DNA of 64,000 nucleotides from Corynebacterium occultum (GCF_009734425.1 NZ_CP046455.1:2728001-2792000); one strand, 5' to 3'; shown: positions 8,824 to 17,715, counted from the stretch's first letter. Translations and numbers: made by a program. Notes: generated by a model not told the origin, from the sequence alone.

Positions 8824-9891
8824 ATGAAGAGTTTCGGATTTTTGAGTTTCGGCCACTACGCCATCGGCAACCAACCCGGCCCCGATGCCCGTGACACCCT
8901 CCACCAGGCCATCGACCTTGCGGTCGCAGCCGATGAGCTCGGTGTCAACGGCGCTTATTTCCGCGTCCATCACTTCGCTCCGCAGAACGCCTCCCCGATG
9001 CCCCTGCTTGGCGCGATCGCCGGAAAGACCAGGCACATCGAGGTCGGCACCGGCGTGATCGACATGCGTTATGAAAACCCCCTCTACCTCGCCGAGGAGG
9101 CCGCCGCCCTGGAGCTGATCGCCGATGGTCGAATGGCCCTCGGGGTGTCCCGGGGATCGCCGGAGCCCGCCGAGAAGGGCTGGGAAGCCTTCGGCTACAG
9201 CGCTGAGCAGGACAATGGCGCTGACATGGCACGCTCCAAGTGGGAGACTTTCCTCGCCGCCATCGATGGTTATGGGATGGCCAAGGCCGCCGAGGCCGGC
9301 AAACAGTACCCGAACATGTACCACCCCGGCACTCCCCTGCCGATCTTCCCGCAGGCCCCGAACCTACGTAAGCACATGTGGTGGGGTGCCGGCTCCCACA
9401 CCACCGCCGAGCAGGCCGCCCGGGATGGTGTGAACCTGATGAGCTCCACCCTGGTGTCTGAGGCCGACGGCTCCACCCTCGGCGAGGTTCAGGCGGAACA
9501 GATCCGTCGTTACCGCGCCACCTGGCAGGAAGCCGGCCACGACTGGACCCCTCGGGTGTCAGTGTCCCGCTCCATTTTCCCGATCGTCTCCGAGAAGGAC
9601 CGTCAGATGTTCGGCCTCCAGGCCAGTGACCGGGATCAGATCGGCTCCCTGGGTGAGGGTGTGCCGGTCACCTTCGGACGCAGCTACGCCGCCGAACCGG
9701 ATGTGCTCATCGAGCAGCTGAAGGCCGATCCCGCGGTCATGGCCGCAGACTCCCTGATGCTGACCATTCCCAACCAGATGGGCGTGGAGGTCAACCTCTC
9801 CATCCTGCAGAATTTCGCGGAACACGTCGCTCCGGCACTCGGCTGGATCTCCGCGAAAGAGGGTCTGACCACGGGTCATGAACTTTCCTGA
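8824..9891 (+). CDS. LLM-class (luciferase-like) flavin-dependent oxidoreductase
   Basis: 355 residues from ATG 8824 (MKSFGFLSFGHYAIG). The frame is open further upstream, but that extension would run through the promoter. The bacterial-luciferase-like TIM barrel is seen in the HFAPQNASPMPLLGAIAG segment, then GTGVIDMRYENPLYLAEEAA and GRMALGVSRGSPEP. Such enzymes use reduced FMN or F420 to oxidise small substrates; which one is not evident. The transcript is probably leaderless. The gene is separated from the upstream monooxygenase by 77 bp containing its own RosR-type promoter, so it is regulated in parallel but has an independent start. Confidence 0.88.
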   Translation: MKSFGFLSFGHYAIGNQPGPDARDTLHQAIDLAVAADELGVNGAYFRVHHFAPQNASPMPLLGAIAGKTRHIEVGTGVIDMRYENPLYLAEEAAALELIADGRMALGVSRGSPEPAEKGWEAFGYSAEQDNGADMARSKWETFLAAIDGYGMAKAAEAGKQYPNMYHPGTPLPIFPQAPNLRKHMWWGAGSHTTAEQAARDGVNLMSSTLVSEADGSTLGEVQAEQIRRYRATWQEAGHDWTPRVSVSRSIFPIVSEKDRQMFGLQASDRDQIGSLGEGVPVTFGRSYAAEPDVLIEQLKADPAVMAADSLMLTIPNQMGVEVNLSILQNFAEHVAPALGWISAKEGLTTGHELS

Positions 9892-9937
9892 GGCGTTAAT
9901 GAACCCCCTTGGCAACCTGTCCCTGAAATAGGGCACA

Positions 9938-11101
9938 ATGGGGGACGTGACCCCCTCCGAGACGCTTTCTGAAGTTGCCAGCAGGGTGCGCGCTCAGGAG
10001 GCCCGGTTCCGGGACCTGGTGCACAATCATTTCTTCACCAGCATCCTGGAAGCCCGGGCGCTCTTCCCGCTCTCCCGGGAACGCACCCATCTTGGGCTGG
10101 TCCCGGTCATCACCGATGTCCTCGACCGCACCCCACTCAATGGCCAAGTGCCGCAGCACATGCTGGACTATGTGGCGGCACATGGTGTCCGGCACCGCCG
10201 CCATGGTTTCCCCTCCGAGGCCTACGGTCCTTTCGGGGATTCCCTTGCCGCCGCGCTTGCCGACGTCCTCCCCGCCGCCGAGCCGGAAATCCTCGCTGCC
10301 GCACAACAGGCGCTGCGTCAGGTCTGCCAGGCCATGGCCTCCGCCGCCCACCAACAGGATCTTGCCGGCGTACCGCCCGCTTACCTGGCCACCGTCACGC
10401 ATGTGGAAAGACGGAGCCGACGCATCAGTGTGGTCCATCTGGACAGCCAGAAAATCGACTACCGCGCGGGACAGAACATCCCGGTGGCCATGAGCTACCT
10501 GCCCGGCACCTGGCGCACCCTCACCCCGGTGCTGCCCAGCGATGACCATGGTCAGCTGGAATTCCATATCCAGGTCCACGAGAACGGTGCCGCCTCCGGC
10601 ATGCTCGCTAACCCCCGGGTCGGTGACTACTGGACCCTCGGCGCCCCCACCGGAAACTTGAACACCGAGGGTCATTCCCCTCTGCTGCTGATATCTCACC
10701 GCATGGGACTGGCCCCCATGCGGGCCATCATCTTCGACCTGCTCCAGCGGCCCGGCCCTCACCAGCCGGTGCACCTGCTCATGAGCGCCGAATACCCTGG
10801 CGAGCTCCATGACCTGCGTACCTTGTCCAACCTCGCCCGGACCGTGGACTGGCTTGAGATCACCCCGGTGGCGGAAAACCCCGCCGACCCCTGGTGGGTG
10901 GGTGCAACCAGCGCTTCCGAACCGCCAACCGGGGTCTCGGTGCAGGTGAGTGAGGATCTGGGCCAGTTCGTGCTGGACCAGGGCATCTGGGATAACCATG
11001 AGGTGCTGGTTGCCGGCCCCGCCCGCGGAGTCCATGAGGCGGTGCGTTCCCTCTACCGTGGTGGTGTCCCCTTCAACCTGGTGGACTATGAAGCCTGGTA
11101 G
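9938..11101 (+). CDS. Globin domain / ferredoxin-reductase-like protein, divergent flavohemoglobin
   Basis: 387 residues. Residues about 15-130 resemble a globin, with a candidate proximal histidine in the AAHGVRHRRHG segment. Residues about 150-260 resemble the FAD domain of flavohemoglobins (YRAGQNIPVAMSY) and the rest an NAD-binding domain. The usual nucleotide motif is replaced by LLLISHRMGLAPMRAI, so NAD(P)H use is doubtful. The expected family role is nitric-oxide dioxygenation or another heme/flavin oxidase reaction. Start choice is uncertain: ATG 9938 has no good SD, while GTG 9947 lies 7 nt after CACAAT with TTGGCA upstream, so a leaderless start at 9947 (384 residues) is possible. 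Confidence 0.75.
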   Translation: MGDVTPSETLSEVASRVRAQEARFRDLVHNHFFTSILEARALFPLSRERTHLGLVPVITDVLDRTPLNGQVPQHMLDYVAAHGVRHRRHGFPSEAYGPFGDSLAAALADVLPAAEPEILAAAQQALRQVCQAMASAAHQQDLAGVPPAYLATVTHVERRSRRISVVHLDSQKIDYRAGQNIPVAMSYLPGTWRTLTPVLPSDDHGQLEFHIQVHENGAASGMLANPRVGDYWTLGAPTGNLNTEGHSPLLLISHRMGLAPMRAIIFDLLQRPGPHQPVHLLMSAEYPGELHDLRTLSNLARTVDWLEITPVAENPADPWWVGATSASEPPTGVSVQVSEDLGQFVLDQGIWDNHEVLVAGPARGVHEAVRSLYRGGVPFNLVDYEAW

Positions 11102-11357
11102 TTTCCGGCTCCGGCGATATGAACCGTCTTGAGGAGATCGGGACTTCCACCAGCAGCTGCGGAACGTTCTCCGTCATGAAGGGCCCCGCCTGGAAAAGCA
11201 CCTGCGCAAGATCCAGCAGAAGGTGGGAAGTGCTCCGCATCTGAGCGTCATCCGGCTTTTCGACGTCCCGGCCTTGGATGTCAGGCAGGCATCGTCTCGC
11301 CGCCACGCAGGATCCGGCCGCCTTGGTGGTGAGCCGCCACGGGATAAAGGAATTCCG

Positions 11358-12176
11358 CTAGAACTTCCCTGCCCCGAGCACCGGCAGAATCTTGCGGACC
11401 TTGTCCACCACATCCAGGTCAATGTCGAGAATGAGGGTGTCCTCGCCATAACCGGCCTCAGCCACACGTTGGCCATTGGGGTCAACCACACAGGAATGTC
11501 CGATCCCGGTCGGCCCGGAGGGGGTCCCACCCTCCACCTCCCCACCGGGACGCGCCTGACCTGCGGCGATGATCCAGGAGGTGCAGTCTAGGGCGCGGGC
11601 CGCGGTCAGGGTCCGCCACTGCGGCAGTTTATCGGGCCCATCCGCCCAGGAGGTCGGCAACACAATCCCCTTCGCACCCTTAGTGGCCAGTGCCTTGAAC
11701 TGCTCTGGAAAGCGCACGTCATAACAGACCGCCACGCCCAGGGTGTGCCCCTCCACCTGGAAGGTCACCAGCTCCTCACCGGGGTGGACGGTGTCAGATT
11801 CGGCGTAGTTGAAGGCGTCATAGGTGTGGATCTTCCGGTAACCAAGGTGCTGCCCTTGGCCGGTCACCAGCGCCAGGTTGTACACCCGGTTGATGGTCTT
11901 GCCCTCACGTTCCACCGTGTCCGCCGGGGCGAACATACCCGCCACGATCACCACCCTGAGTTCCTCGGCAAGTTCCCTCAGTCGGCCGGCGAACTCCCCG
12001 TCGATCTCCTGGGCATCGCGGTCGAGCCTCCCGGTCCCGAAGGCCTGGCTGCTGGCTTCCGGGTAGACGAGCAATTTCGCTCCCTCTGCAGCTGCCTGAC
12101 GTGCGCTTTCCTCGATCCGGCCCAAATTGGCCAGAATATCTGCTCCGGACTGGATCTGTACCACTGCAATGCGCAT
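11358..12176 (-). CDS. Carbon-nitrogen hydrolase (nitrilase superfamily)
   Basis: 272 residues from ATG 12176 (MRIAVVQIQSG); an upstream in-frame ATG would add 12 unrelated residues. The nitrilase triad is present: E40 in VYPEASSQ, K115 in YRKIHTYD and C151 in AVCYDVRFPE. The length is that of the Nit1/Nit2 branch, which hydrolyses omega-amides such as deaminated glutathione or alpha-ketoglutaramate, so a metabolite-repair amidase is likely. TATCCT lies 6 nt before the ATG with no SD, suggesting a leaderless mRNA. Two inverted DnaA boxes cover the region upstream of this -10. Confidence 0.88.
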   Translation of the reverse strand: MRIAVVQIQSGADILANLGRIEESARQAAAEGAKLLVYPEASSQAFGTGRLDRDAQEIDGEFAGRLRELAEELRVVIVAGMFAPADTVEREGKTINRVYNLALVTGQGQHLGYRKIHTYDAFNYAESDTVHPGEELVTFQVEGHTLGVAVCYDVRFPEQFKALATKGAKGIVLPTSWADGPDKLPQWRTLTAARALDCTSWIIAAGQARPGGEVEGGTPSGPTGIGHSCVVDPNGQRVAEAGYGEDTLILDIDLDVVDKVRKILPVLGAGKF

Positions 12177-12182
12177 GATCCC

Positions 12183-12213
12183 AGGATATGTGGATAAGTG
12201 ACCTTTATCCACA
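12183..12213. promoter_or_regulatory. Two perfect inverted DnaA boxes over a promoter
   Basis: TGTGGATAA (12189-12197) and TTATCCACA (12205-12213) are both exact copies of the high-affinity DnaA box, in inverted orientation with 7 nt between them. They directly abut the minus-strand -10 TATCCT (12183-12188) of the nitrilase-family gene and cover its spacer and -35 position. DnaA binding would be expected to repress that gene, and possibly the divergent pair. Confidence 0.75.
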
Positions 12214-12267
12214 GGTTCGGGAGCATCCTTCTTGTCGCTTCACCGCACCTGGGGATTCACTGTGGTC

Positions 12268-12534
12268 ATGACACACAATGAATTGAGCTTCCCCCGCCAC
12301 CTGCCCGAAGCACTCACCAGGGCACAACGTCCTTTCCCCGTACTGCCTTCACTTGCCTTGCCCGGTGGCAGCCGCAGCGCCGCCGCTCTTCAGGGTGCCG
12401 TGCGCAGCTGGCATTCCCGCTGCGACTCGGCTGCCCGGGCGGTAGGAGATCAGCTTGATCAATTAACTGAATTCAGCGTAGAGCTAGAGTATCAGGATCA
12501 GGTGCTCTCCTGGCAGCTTGGGGCAGTCCGATGA
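12268..12534 (+). CDS. Small helical protein paired with an alpha/beta hydrolase
   Basis: 88 residues from ATG 12268; TTG 12232 would add 12 residues and cannot be excluded. There is no signal peptide or membrane helix. Residues about 35-85 form a predicted amphipathic helix hairpin around SWHSRCDSAARAVGDQLDQL, a size and look reminiscent of WXG100/ESX-type proteins, though no clear WXG motif is present. The stop overlaps the next start (ATGA at 12531-12534), so the two products are probably made together. Function unknown; a helical partner or secretion signal for the hydrolase is an inference. Confidence 0.6.
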   Translation: MTHNELSFPRHLPEALTRAQRPFPVLPSLALPGGSRSAAALQGAVRSWHSRCDSAARAVGDQLDQLTEFSVELEYQDQVLSWQLGAVR

Positions 12535-13757
12535 ACACGCTGCTTCCTTTTCACAGCTCAGAACTGCTGAGTAACGCCCAGCTGCTCAGCCAGAGGGGCG
12601 GACAACTGCACAGTGACTCTGCCGAAAGAAAAGCTGAATGGTCGGCCCTGTCCGCCGAGACCCTCGGCATGGGGTTTGAGCATGGCTTCGCCCTGCTGTT
12701 GAGCCACCACAGCCCGATTCCGTTGTCTGCTACCCAGATCCTGGCGGTCAGTGAACTGCTGGCTGAGGTGGCAGACCTCCTCCGCCCCTGGGAGGAGCTG
12801 CAGGAACGCGTCCTCCCCCTCGTGGAGGCCCTGGGGGAATACCACCCGGTGGTGACGATGTGGTTGCAGCACATCTCCCATGCTGCGGCCCTGTTGGATT
12901 TCATCTGCGCCCGGGAGATCACCGCCCGCTCAGGTGCCCACTCCCCCGGACCGCTGCGCAGCTTCGCCGATTTCGAGGGATTGGCGGCCGGTGCCATCCA
13001 TGAACATCACCTGCCGCGGCTTCCCCCGGAACTGGCGCAGCTGGTGGCGGAGCAACCGGATATCCAGGTCCTGGAACTTTCCGAGGGCGCTTTCGTGGCC
13101 GCCATCGGGGACATCGACAGTGCTGATGCGGTGGTGACCATCGCCGCCGGTACCGGCTCCGCGGATCCGGCGGGCTGGCCCACTCAATTTGATCGGGCCC
13201 GGAACATCTCCCAGACCAGCGGGGCCGCCACGGTGTTGTGGATGGGGCATCCGGCACCCGGTAGCGTTCCGGAGGCGATGAGCCGGATCCCGGCACAGCT
13301 GGCGGGCCCCAAACTCCGTGATTTCCAGGCGGAACTGGCCCGCCGGAATCCCGGGCAGCAACGCGTGGTGGTGGGTTATAGCTATGGCTCTGTGGTGCTC
13401 GGTGAGGCAGCCAGTCCGCGGGGGCCAGGGCTGGCCGCCGATGAGGTGGTTCTGGTCGGCAGCCCCGGTATCGGGCTGAGTCGCGCAGACCACCTGAACC
13501 TGGTGTCTCCCCAGGCGGCGGGGATGAAAGAAGCAGATATGGAAGAGGAAGGCAGCGCAAAACCCCGCGTTCATGCGGTCACCGGATCAGCTGACCCGAT
13601 CGGCCTTTCGGCCACCGCATTCGGCGGGGTTCATGGCGTTGACCCCACCTCCCGGTTCTTCGGGGCGCAGGTGTGGGAGTCTGCCGCAGATCATTCCGGT
13701 TATTGGAATGAGGAGGAATTCCTGCGGCAACTTTCCACCCTGACCACCGGGCGGTGA
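12531..13757 (+). CDS. Alpha/beta hydrolase, DUF1023-like, with N-terminal helical domain
   Basis: 408 residues. Residues 1-150 are predicted all-helical. The C-terminal part is an alpha/beta hydrolase with nucleophile elbow GYSYGS (S285), a candidate Asp in TGSADPIG (about 354) and a candidate His in AADHSGYW (about 388), so the triad seems intact. The fold and the VVVGYSYGS segment match the actinobacterial DUF1023 family, whose members are often encoded beside WXG100-like helical proteins. It is translationally coupled to the small upstream gene. The substrate is unknown; an ester or lipid hydrolase is a reasonable guess. Confidence 0.78.
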   Translation: MNTLLPFHSSELLSNAQLLSQRGGQLHSDSAERKAEWSALSAETLGMGFEHGFALLLSHHSPIPLSATQILAVSELLAEVADLLRPWEELQERVLPLVEALGEYHPVVTMWLQHISHAAALLDFICAREITARSGAHSPGPLRSFADFEGLAAGAIHEHHLPRLPPELAQLVAEQPDIQVLELSEGAFVAAIGDIDSADAVVTIAAGTGSADPAGWPTQFDRARNISQTSGAATVLWMGHPAPGSVPEAMSRIPAQLAGPKLRDFQAELARRNPGQQRVVVGYSYGSVVLGEAASPRGPGLAADEVVLVGSPGIGLSRADHLNLVSPQAAGMKEADMEEEGSAKPRVHAVTGSADPIGLSATAFGGVHGVDPTSRFFGAQVWESAADHSGYWNEEEFLRQLSTLTTGR

Positions 13758-13773
13758 AGGAGATGGTGGGAGG

Positions 13774-15294
13774 CTAGAACAGACCGGTGGGCTTCTCGGT
13801 GTAGGAGACCAGCATGTTCTTGGTCTGCTGGTAGTGGGCCAGCATCATCAGGTGGTTCTCGCGGCCGATACCGGACTCCTTGTAACCGCCGAAGGCGGAG
13901 TGCGCCGGGTAGTTGTGGTACTGGTTCACCCAGACCCGACCAGCCTGGATGGCACGACCCGCACGGTAGACGATGTTGTTCTGACGGGACCAGACACCCG
14001 CGCCGAGACCGAAGTTGGTGTCATTGGCGATGCTGATCGCCTCATCAAAATCCTTGAAGGTGGCAACGGAGAGCACCGGGCCGAAGATCTCCTCGCGGAA
14101 GATGCGCATGGAGTTGTCACCCCGGAAAACGGTGGGCTCGATGTAGTAGCCGCCCTCCAGGCCCTCCACCTTGTTGACCTTGCCGCCGGTCAGGGTCTCC
14201 GCCCCTTCCTGGGGGCCCAGCTCCAGGTAGGAGGTGATCTTGTCCATCTGCTCCTGGGATGCCTGCGCACCCATCATGGTCTCGGTGTCCAGGGGGTTAC
14301 CGATCTTGATGGCCTCGACCCGCTTGGTGCCAAGCTCCAGGAATTCATCGGCGATGGATTCGTGCACCAGCGCACGGGAAGGACAGGTGCAGACCTCGCC
14401 CTGGTTGAGGGCGAACATCGCGAAGCCCTCGACAGCCTTCTCCAGGAAGCCGTCCTTCTCATCCATGATGTCCTTGAAGAAGATGGACGGCGACTTGCCA
14501 CCCAGCTCCAGGGTGACCGGGATGATTTTGTCGGAGGCTGCCTTGTTGATGATCTTGCCGACCTCGGTGGAACCGGTGAAGGCGATCTTGGCGACACGGT
14601 TCGAACCAGACAGCGCAGCACCTGCCTCCCCACCCAGACCATTGACGATGTTGAGCACACCATCCGGGAGGAGATCGCCGATGATGTTCATCAGGTAGAG
14701 GATGGAGGCCGGGGTCTGCTCGGCGGGCTTGAGGACGATGGCGTTACCGGCAGCCAGAGCCGGAGCGATCTTCCAGGTGGCCATCAGGATCGGGAAGTTC
14801 CAGGGGATGATCTGACCGACCACACCGAGAGGCTCGTTGAAGTGATAGGCCACGGTGTCATCATCGATCTGGGAGGTGCGGCCCTCTTGGGCGCGGATGG
14901 CGCCGGCGAAGTAGCGGAAATGGTCAACGGCCAGCGGAATGTCGGCAGCCAGGGTCTCGCGGACCGCCTTGCCGTTGTCCCAGGTCTCCGCGACGGCGAT
15001 CTCCTCGAGATGCTCCTCAATACGGTCGGCGATGCGGTGCAGGATCAGCGCACGCTCCGCCACCGAGGTCCGGCCCCAGGCCGGGGCCGCAGCATGGGCG
15101 GCATCCAGGGCGAGCTCGATATCGGCGGCGGTGCCACGGGCCACCTCACAGAAGATCTCACCGGTGACCGGAGTGATGTTTTCCAGGTACTGACCCTCCA
15201 CCGGCGGTACCCACTTGCCGCCGATGTAGTTCTCATAGCGCTTCTCGTAGTTCGCGATCGCGCCTTCGGTACCCGGGTTTGCGTACACAGTCAT
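13774..15294 (-). CDS. ald: Acetaldehyde/aldehyde dehydrogenase
   Basis: 506 residues from ATG 15294 ([11 protein letters not shown]) behind AGGAAGG. The class I/II ALDH signatures are present: catalytic glutamate in LELGGKSPS, and the nucleophilic cysteine in [11 protein letters not shown]. It oxidises acetaldehyde (and other aldehydes) to the acid with NAD+. Its position immediately downstream of hspR matches C. glutamicum ald, which is needed for growth on ethanol. Two ATTTGCA repeats upstream (15430-15445) resemble RamB half-sites. A hairpin terminator lies between it and hspR, so it is a separate unit. Confidence 0.92.
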   Translation of the reverse strand: MTVYANPGTEGAIANYEKRYENYIGGKWVPPVEGQYLENITPVTGEIFCEVARGTAADIELALDAAHAAAPAWGRTSVAERALILHRIADRIEEHLEEIAVAETWDNGKAVRETLAADIPLAVDHFRYFAGAIRAQEGRTSQIDDDTVAYHFNEPLGVVGQIIPWNFPILMATWKIAPALAAGNAIVLKPAEQTPASILYLMNIIGDLLPDGVLNIVNGLGGEAGAALSGSNRVAKIAFTGSTEVGKIINKAASDKIIPVTLELGGKSPSIFFKDIMDEKDGFLEKAVEGFAMFALNQGEVCTCPSRALVHESIADEFLELGTKRVEAIKIGNPLDTETMMGAQASQEQMDKITSYLELGPQEGAETLTGGKVNKVEGLEGGYYIEPTVFRGDNSMRIFREEIFGPVLSVATFKDFDEAISIANDTNFGLGAGVWSRQNNIVYRAGRAIQAGRVWVNQYHNYPAHSAFGGYKESGIGRENHLMMLAHYQQTKNMLVSYTEKPTGLF

Positions 15295-15429
15295 GGGGTG
15301 CTGCCTTCCTCTGATGAATTCGAGTCGCCCCGGGCGTTCCCGCCGGGAGCCGTTGGTGACTATCCCCATTTGTAACCGCACTCCCACTGTGATGCAAGCA
15401 ACTTTCACAATCCCGATGTGAATCATGAC

Positions 15430-15445
15430 ATTTGCATTATTTGCA
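15430..15445. promoter_or_regulatory. Direct ATTTGCA repeats upstream of ald, RamB-like
   Basis: ATTTGCA occurs at 15430-15436 and 15439-15445. Read on the minus strand these are TGCAAAT copies, close to half of the RamB consensus AAAGTTTGCAAA. They lie about 136-151 bp upstream of the ald ATG. RamB control of ald is established in C. glutamicum; this particular site is a visual match only. Confidence 0.35.
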
Positions 15446-15493
15446 CCTTGTCCCCTTTTCTCACTTTCCGCAGCTCAGGACAATGCGAAGAAA

Positions 15494-15525
15494 ATCCCCA
15501 CCACCCCAAGAGGGGGTGGTGGGGA
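15494..15525 (-). terminator. Intrinsic terminator after hspR
   Basis: On the minus strand a 14-bp stem (arms 15494-15507 and 15512-15525, 4-nt loop) rich in C/G is followed by TTTTC. It ends the dnaJ-hspR transcript 40 bp after the hspR stop. Confidence 0.8.
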
Positions 15526-15564
15526 TCTGCTCATCATCGGCTAAACAAAACCCAGCGAAGTTCG

Positions 15565-16038
15565 CTAATGCTGTGGTTTCCGGCGGGGACGGCGGGGCTC
15601 CCACATCACCACGGCAGTGGAACGGGGCACGTGCACGATCTCGCCGCGAGAGCGGTTGCCCCCTCGATCCAGATGATCCCGAAGCTTCTGGTTCTCCGCC
15701 TGCAGGGCGGACATCTCCGCCCGCAGCACCTCATTTTCCTCGGTGAGTTCAATGATCGCCTTGATGCCGGCCAGGTTAACGCCATCATCCTGGCTCAGCC
15801 GCTGGATCTTGCGCAACATCACCACATCACGGCGCGAGTAACGGCGCCCACCACCGGTGGTGCGCATCGGAGTGACCAGACCCATCCGGTCATAGGTACG
15901 TAAGGTCTGCGCATGCATCCCGGAGAGTTCCGCCGCGACCGAGATCATGAAGACCTCACCGATCTCAACGGAGTCAGCGACACTTTCCCGCCGCCGGGTG
16001 TCCTGTGTGTTGTCTTTATCGGAATTTTTTATCGACAT
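15565..16038 (-). CDS. hspR: MerR-family heat-shock repressor HspR
   Basis: 157 residues. A MerR-type winged helix-turn-helix occupies about residues 30-100 (FMISVAAELSGMHAQTLRTYD, then GGGRRYSRRDV), followed by a coiled coil (EENEVLRAEMSALQAEN) that forms the dimer. HspR, with DnaK as co-repressor, binds HAIR sites and silences the chaperone operon; HAIR-like sites are visible upstream of dnaK and dnaJ here. It lies 93 bp after dnaJ on the same strand and is probably its co-transcript. Confidence 0.93.
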   Translation of the reverse strand: MSIKNSDKDNTQDTRRRESVADSVEIGEVFMISVAAELSGMHAQTLRTYDRMGLVTPMRTTGGGRRYSRRDVVMLRKIQRLSQDDGVNLAGIKAIIELTEENEVLRAEMSALQAENQKLRDHLDRGGNRSRGEIVHVPRSTAVVMWEPRRPRRKPQH

Positions 16039-16131
16039 GACTTCTCCTCACCTCCCTCCCTCACTGCCATCAGCCACCGTCTCCTGCAACCACCTGAGTG
16101 GGCACAGGGTCCAGGGGATATTTCCCGGTGA

Positions 16132-17322
16132 CTATTTCCGCTTCGCCCCGGCCCAGTCCGCCCGAGGATCAAAACCAGAGCCCTTCTCCGCCTGGGCATA
16201 GGTCCGCAGCGCGCTGGTGGCTGCGGCATCGAGGTTCTTGGGAACCTTCACCTGGACCGTGACCAGCAGGTCTCCGGCCTCAGCACCGCGTTTGGGCACA
16301 CCTCTGCCCCGCACCCGGAGGGTCCGACCATTGGGGGTGCCGGCGGGCACCTTCACCCGAACCGGAGCATCCAGGGTCGGCACTGTGATGGTTTCACCGA
16401 GGGCCAGTTCGGTGTAGGACACCGGGACGGTGACCTCGAGGTCATCACCGGAACGGGTGAATACCTGATCCTCGCGGACATGCACGGTGACGAAGAGGTC
16501 ACCGGCAGGCTTGCCGTTGGGGCCTGCCTCACCCTGGCCCGCCAGGCGGACCTTCTGGCCGTCGATCACCCCGGCCGGGATCCGCACCGTGATGGAACGG
16601 GTCCGGTTGACCGTGCCCCTCCCGGAACAGTGGGTGCAGGGATCGGTGATGATCTGACCGGTGCCACCACAGGTGGAACAGGGTGCGGAGAACCCGAAGG
16701 CCCCCCGGCTTTCCGAGGTGAAACCAGTGCCGGAGCAGTCACCACAGGTGGAGGGGTTTCCGGACTTGGAGCCGGAGCCGTGGCAGACGTTGCAGGGTGC
16801 ATCCCCGGTCAGCTGGAGCGGGATTGTCGTCCCTTTCGCCGCCTCGGTGAAGTCAAGGGTGATTTCCGTTTCGACGTCTGCGCCCCGCGTCGGCCGAGCT
16901 GTCCCGCGAGTACCGCCGCCACGGTTGAAAAGGCCACCGAAGATATCGCCAAAAGCGCCGTCTTCAGAAAATCCTCCATCGGATCGGTCTCCGAAGATGT
17001 CGGAGGTGCTGAAGTCCGTCGGCTGGCGAAACCCTCCGGGGAAGCCGGACCCCCCACCCCTGCCGAAGCCGGAGAACCCTCCACCTCGCAACATCGCTTT
17101 CAGGTCATCATATTCCTTGCGGCTCTCCGGGTCGCTGAGAACGTCATTGGCCTCGGCGGCCTTCTTGAAACGTTCCTCAGCAGCCTTGTCACCAGGCTTG
17201 ATGTCCGGGTGGTTTTCCCGGGCGATCTTCCGGTAGGCCTTCTTGATCTCATCCGCGCTGGCGGTTGAAGATACCCCGAGGTCGGCATAATAGTCTTTTG
17301 TTGCCCACTCGTTCTGCGCCAT
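16132..17322 (-). CDS. dnaJ: Co-chaperone DnaJ
   Basis: 396 residues. The J domain carries HPD at residues 38-40, a Gly/Phe-rich linker follows ([13 protein letters not shown]), then four CxxCxGxG zinc repeats ([32 protein letters not shown]) and the substrate-binding C-terminal domain. It stimulates the DnaK ATPase and delivers unfolded clients. AAGGAG lies before the ATG. A terminator and a 390-bp gap separate it from grpE, and the gap contains a HAIR-like site, so dnaJ-hspR may have its own HspR-controlled promoter in addition to read-through from dnaK. Confidence 0.96.
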   Translation of the reverse strand: MAQNEWATKDYYADLGVSSTASADEIKKAYRKIARENHPDIKPGDKAAEERFKKAAEANDVLSDPESRKEYDDLKAMLRGGGFSGFGRGGGSGFPGGFRQPTDFSTSDIFGDRSDGGFSEDGAFGDIFGGLFNRGGGTRGTARPTRGADVETEITLDFTEAAKGTTIPLQLTGDAPCNVCHGSGSKSGNPSTCGDCSGTGFTSESRGAFGFSAPCSTCGGTGQIITDPCTHCSGRGTVNRTRSITVRIPAGVIDGQKVRLAGQGEAGPNGKPAGDLFVTVHVREDQVFTRSGDDLEVTVPVSYTELALGETITVPTLDAPVRVKVPAGTPNGRTLRVRGRGVPKRGAEAGDLLVTVQVKVPKNLDAAATSALRTYAQAEKGSGFDPRADWAGAKRK

Positions 17323-17414
17323 CCGACACTCTCCTTAAATTACTCTTCTAGAACTTCGTTCAACTGACTTCAGCGGCAACCACAGGGCATCTGTCAATAA
17401 TATTTTTAGTTGTG

Positions 17415-17435
17415 GTTGAGTCTAATGCACTGAAC
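17415..17435. promoter_or_regulatory. HAIR-like HspR site upstream of dnaJ
   Basis: GTTGAGT-N7-ACTGAAC resembles the HspR-associated inverted repeat CTTGAGT-N7-ACTCAAG; the spacing is exact, with one core mismatch and two flank mismatches. It lies about 93 bp upstream of the dnaJ start. Confidence 0.5.
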
Positions 17436-17603
17436 TTTGAGGCTGGATCTCTCCACAAACCACAGTCTCCGTGACACCCATGCGCACCCTGGCCTGAGTC
17501 AATCGAACCTGAGGTTCCTGGGGTTCCCCCACACCAGCGTTTCTGAAATTTTCCGCCACCTGCTGCACCAACCTGCCCCACCCACCAGCCCCACCTTGAG
17601 CTG

Positions 17604-17642
17604 AAAAAACCCGCACGCTCTCCCATTGAGAAGGTGCGGGTT
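17604..17642 (-). terminator. Intrinsic terminator after grpE
   Basis: On the minus strand, AACCCGCAC / GTGCGGGTT (arms 17608-17616 and 17634-17642) form a stem followed by TTTTTT. It lies about 75 bp beyond the grpE stop, so dnaK-grpE can end here before dnaJ. Confidence 0.8.
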
Positions 17643-17715
17643 CTCAGCGCTACCTGCGGTGAGACATCCCCCTTGGCTGGCTGACCGGAATCAGCCGGCC
17701 GGAGGGCGGCTGATT

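Larger units (their letters stand above)
17323..17715. other. dnaJ-grpE intergenic region with candidate promoter
   Basis: This 393-bp gap holds the grpE terminator (17604-17642), a HAIR-like site (17415-17435) and a minus-strand TTGACA near 17392-17397 with no good -10 seen. No coding region is supported. Confidence 0.6.

Noticed and set aside
15392..15419. TGTGA...TTCACA element upstream of ald as a GlxR site
   Set aside because: The half-site spacing is wrong for the GlxR consensus (TGTGA-N6-TCACA), so it was not annotated.
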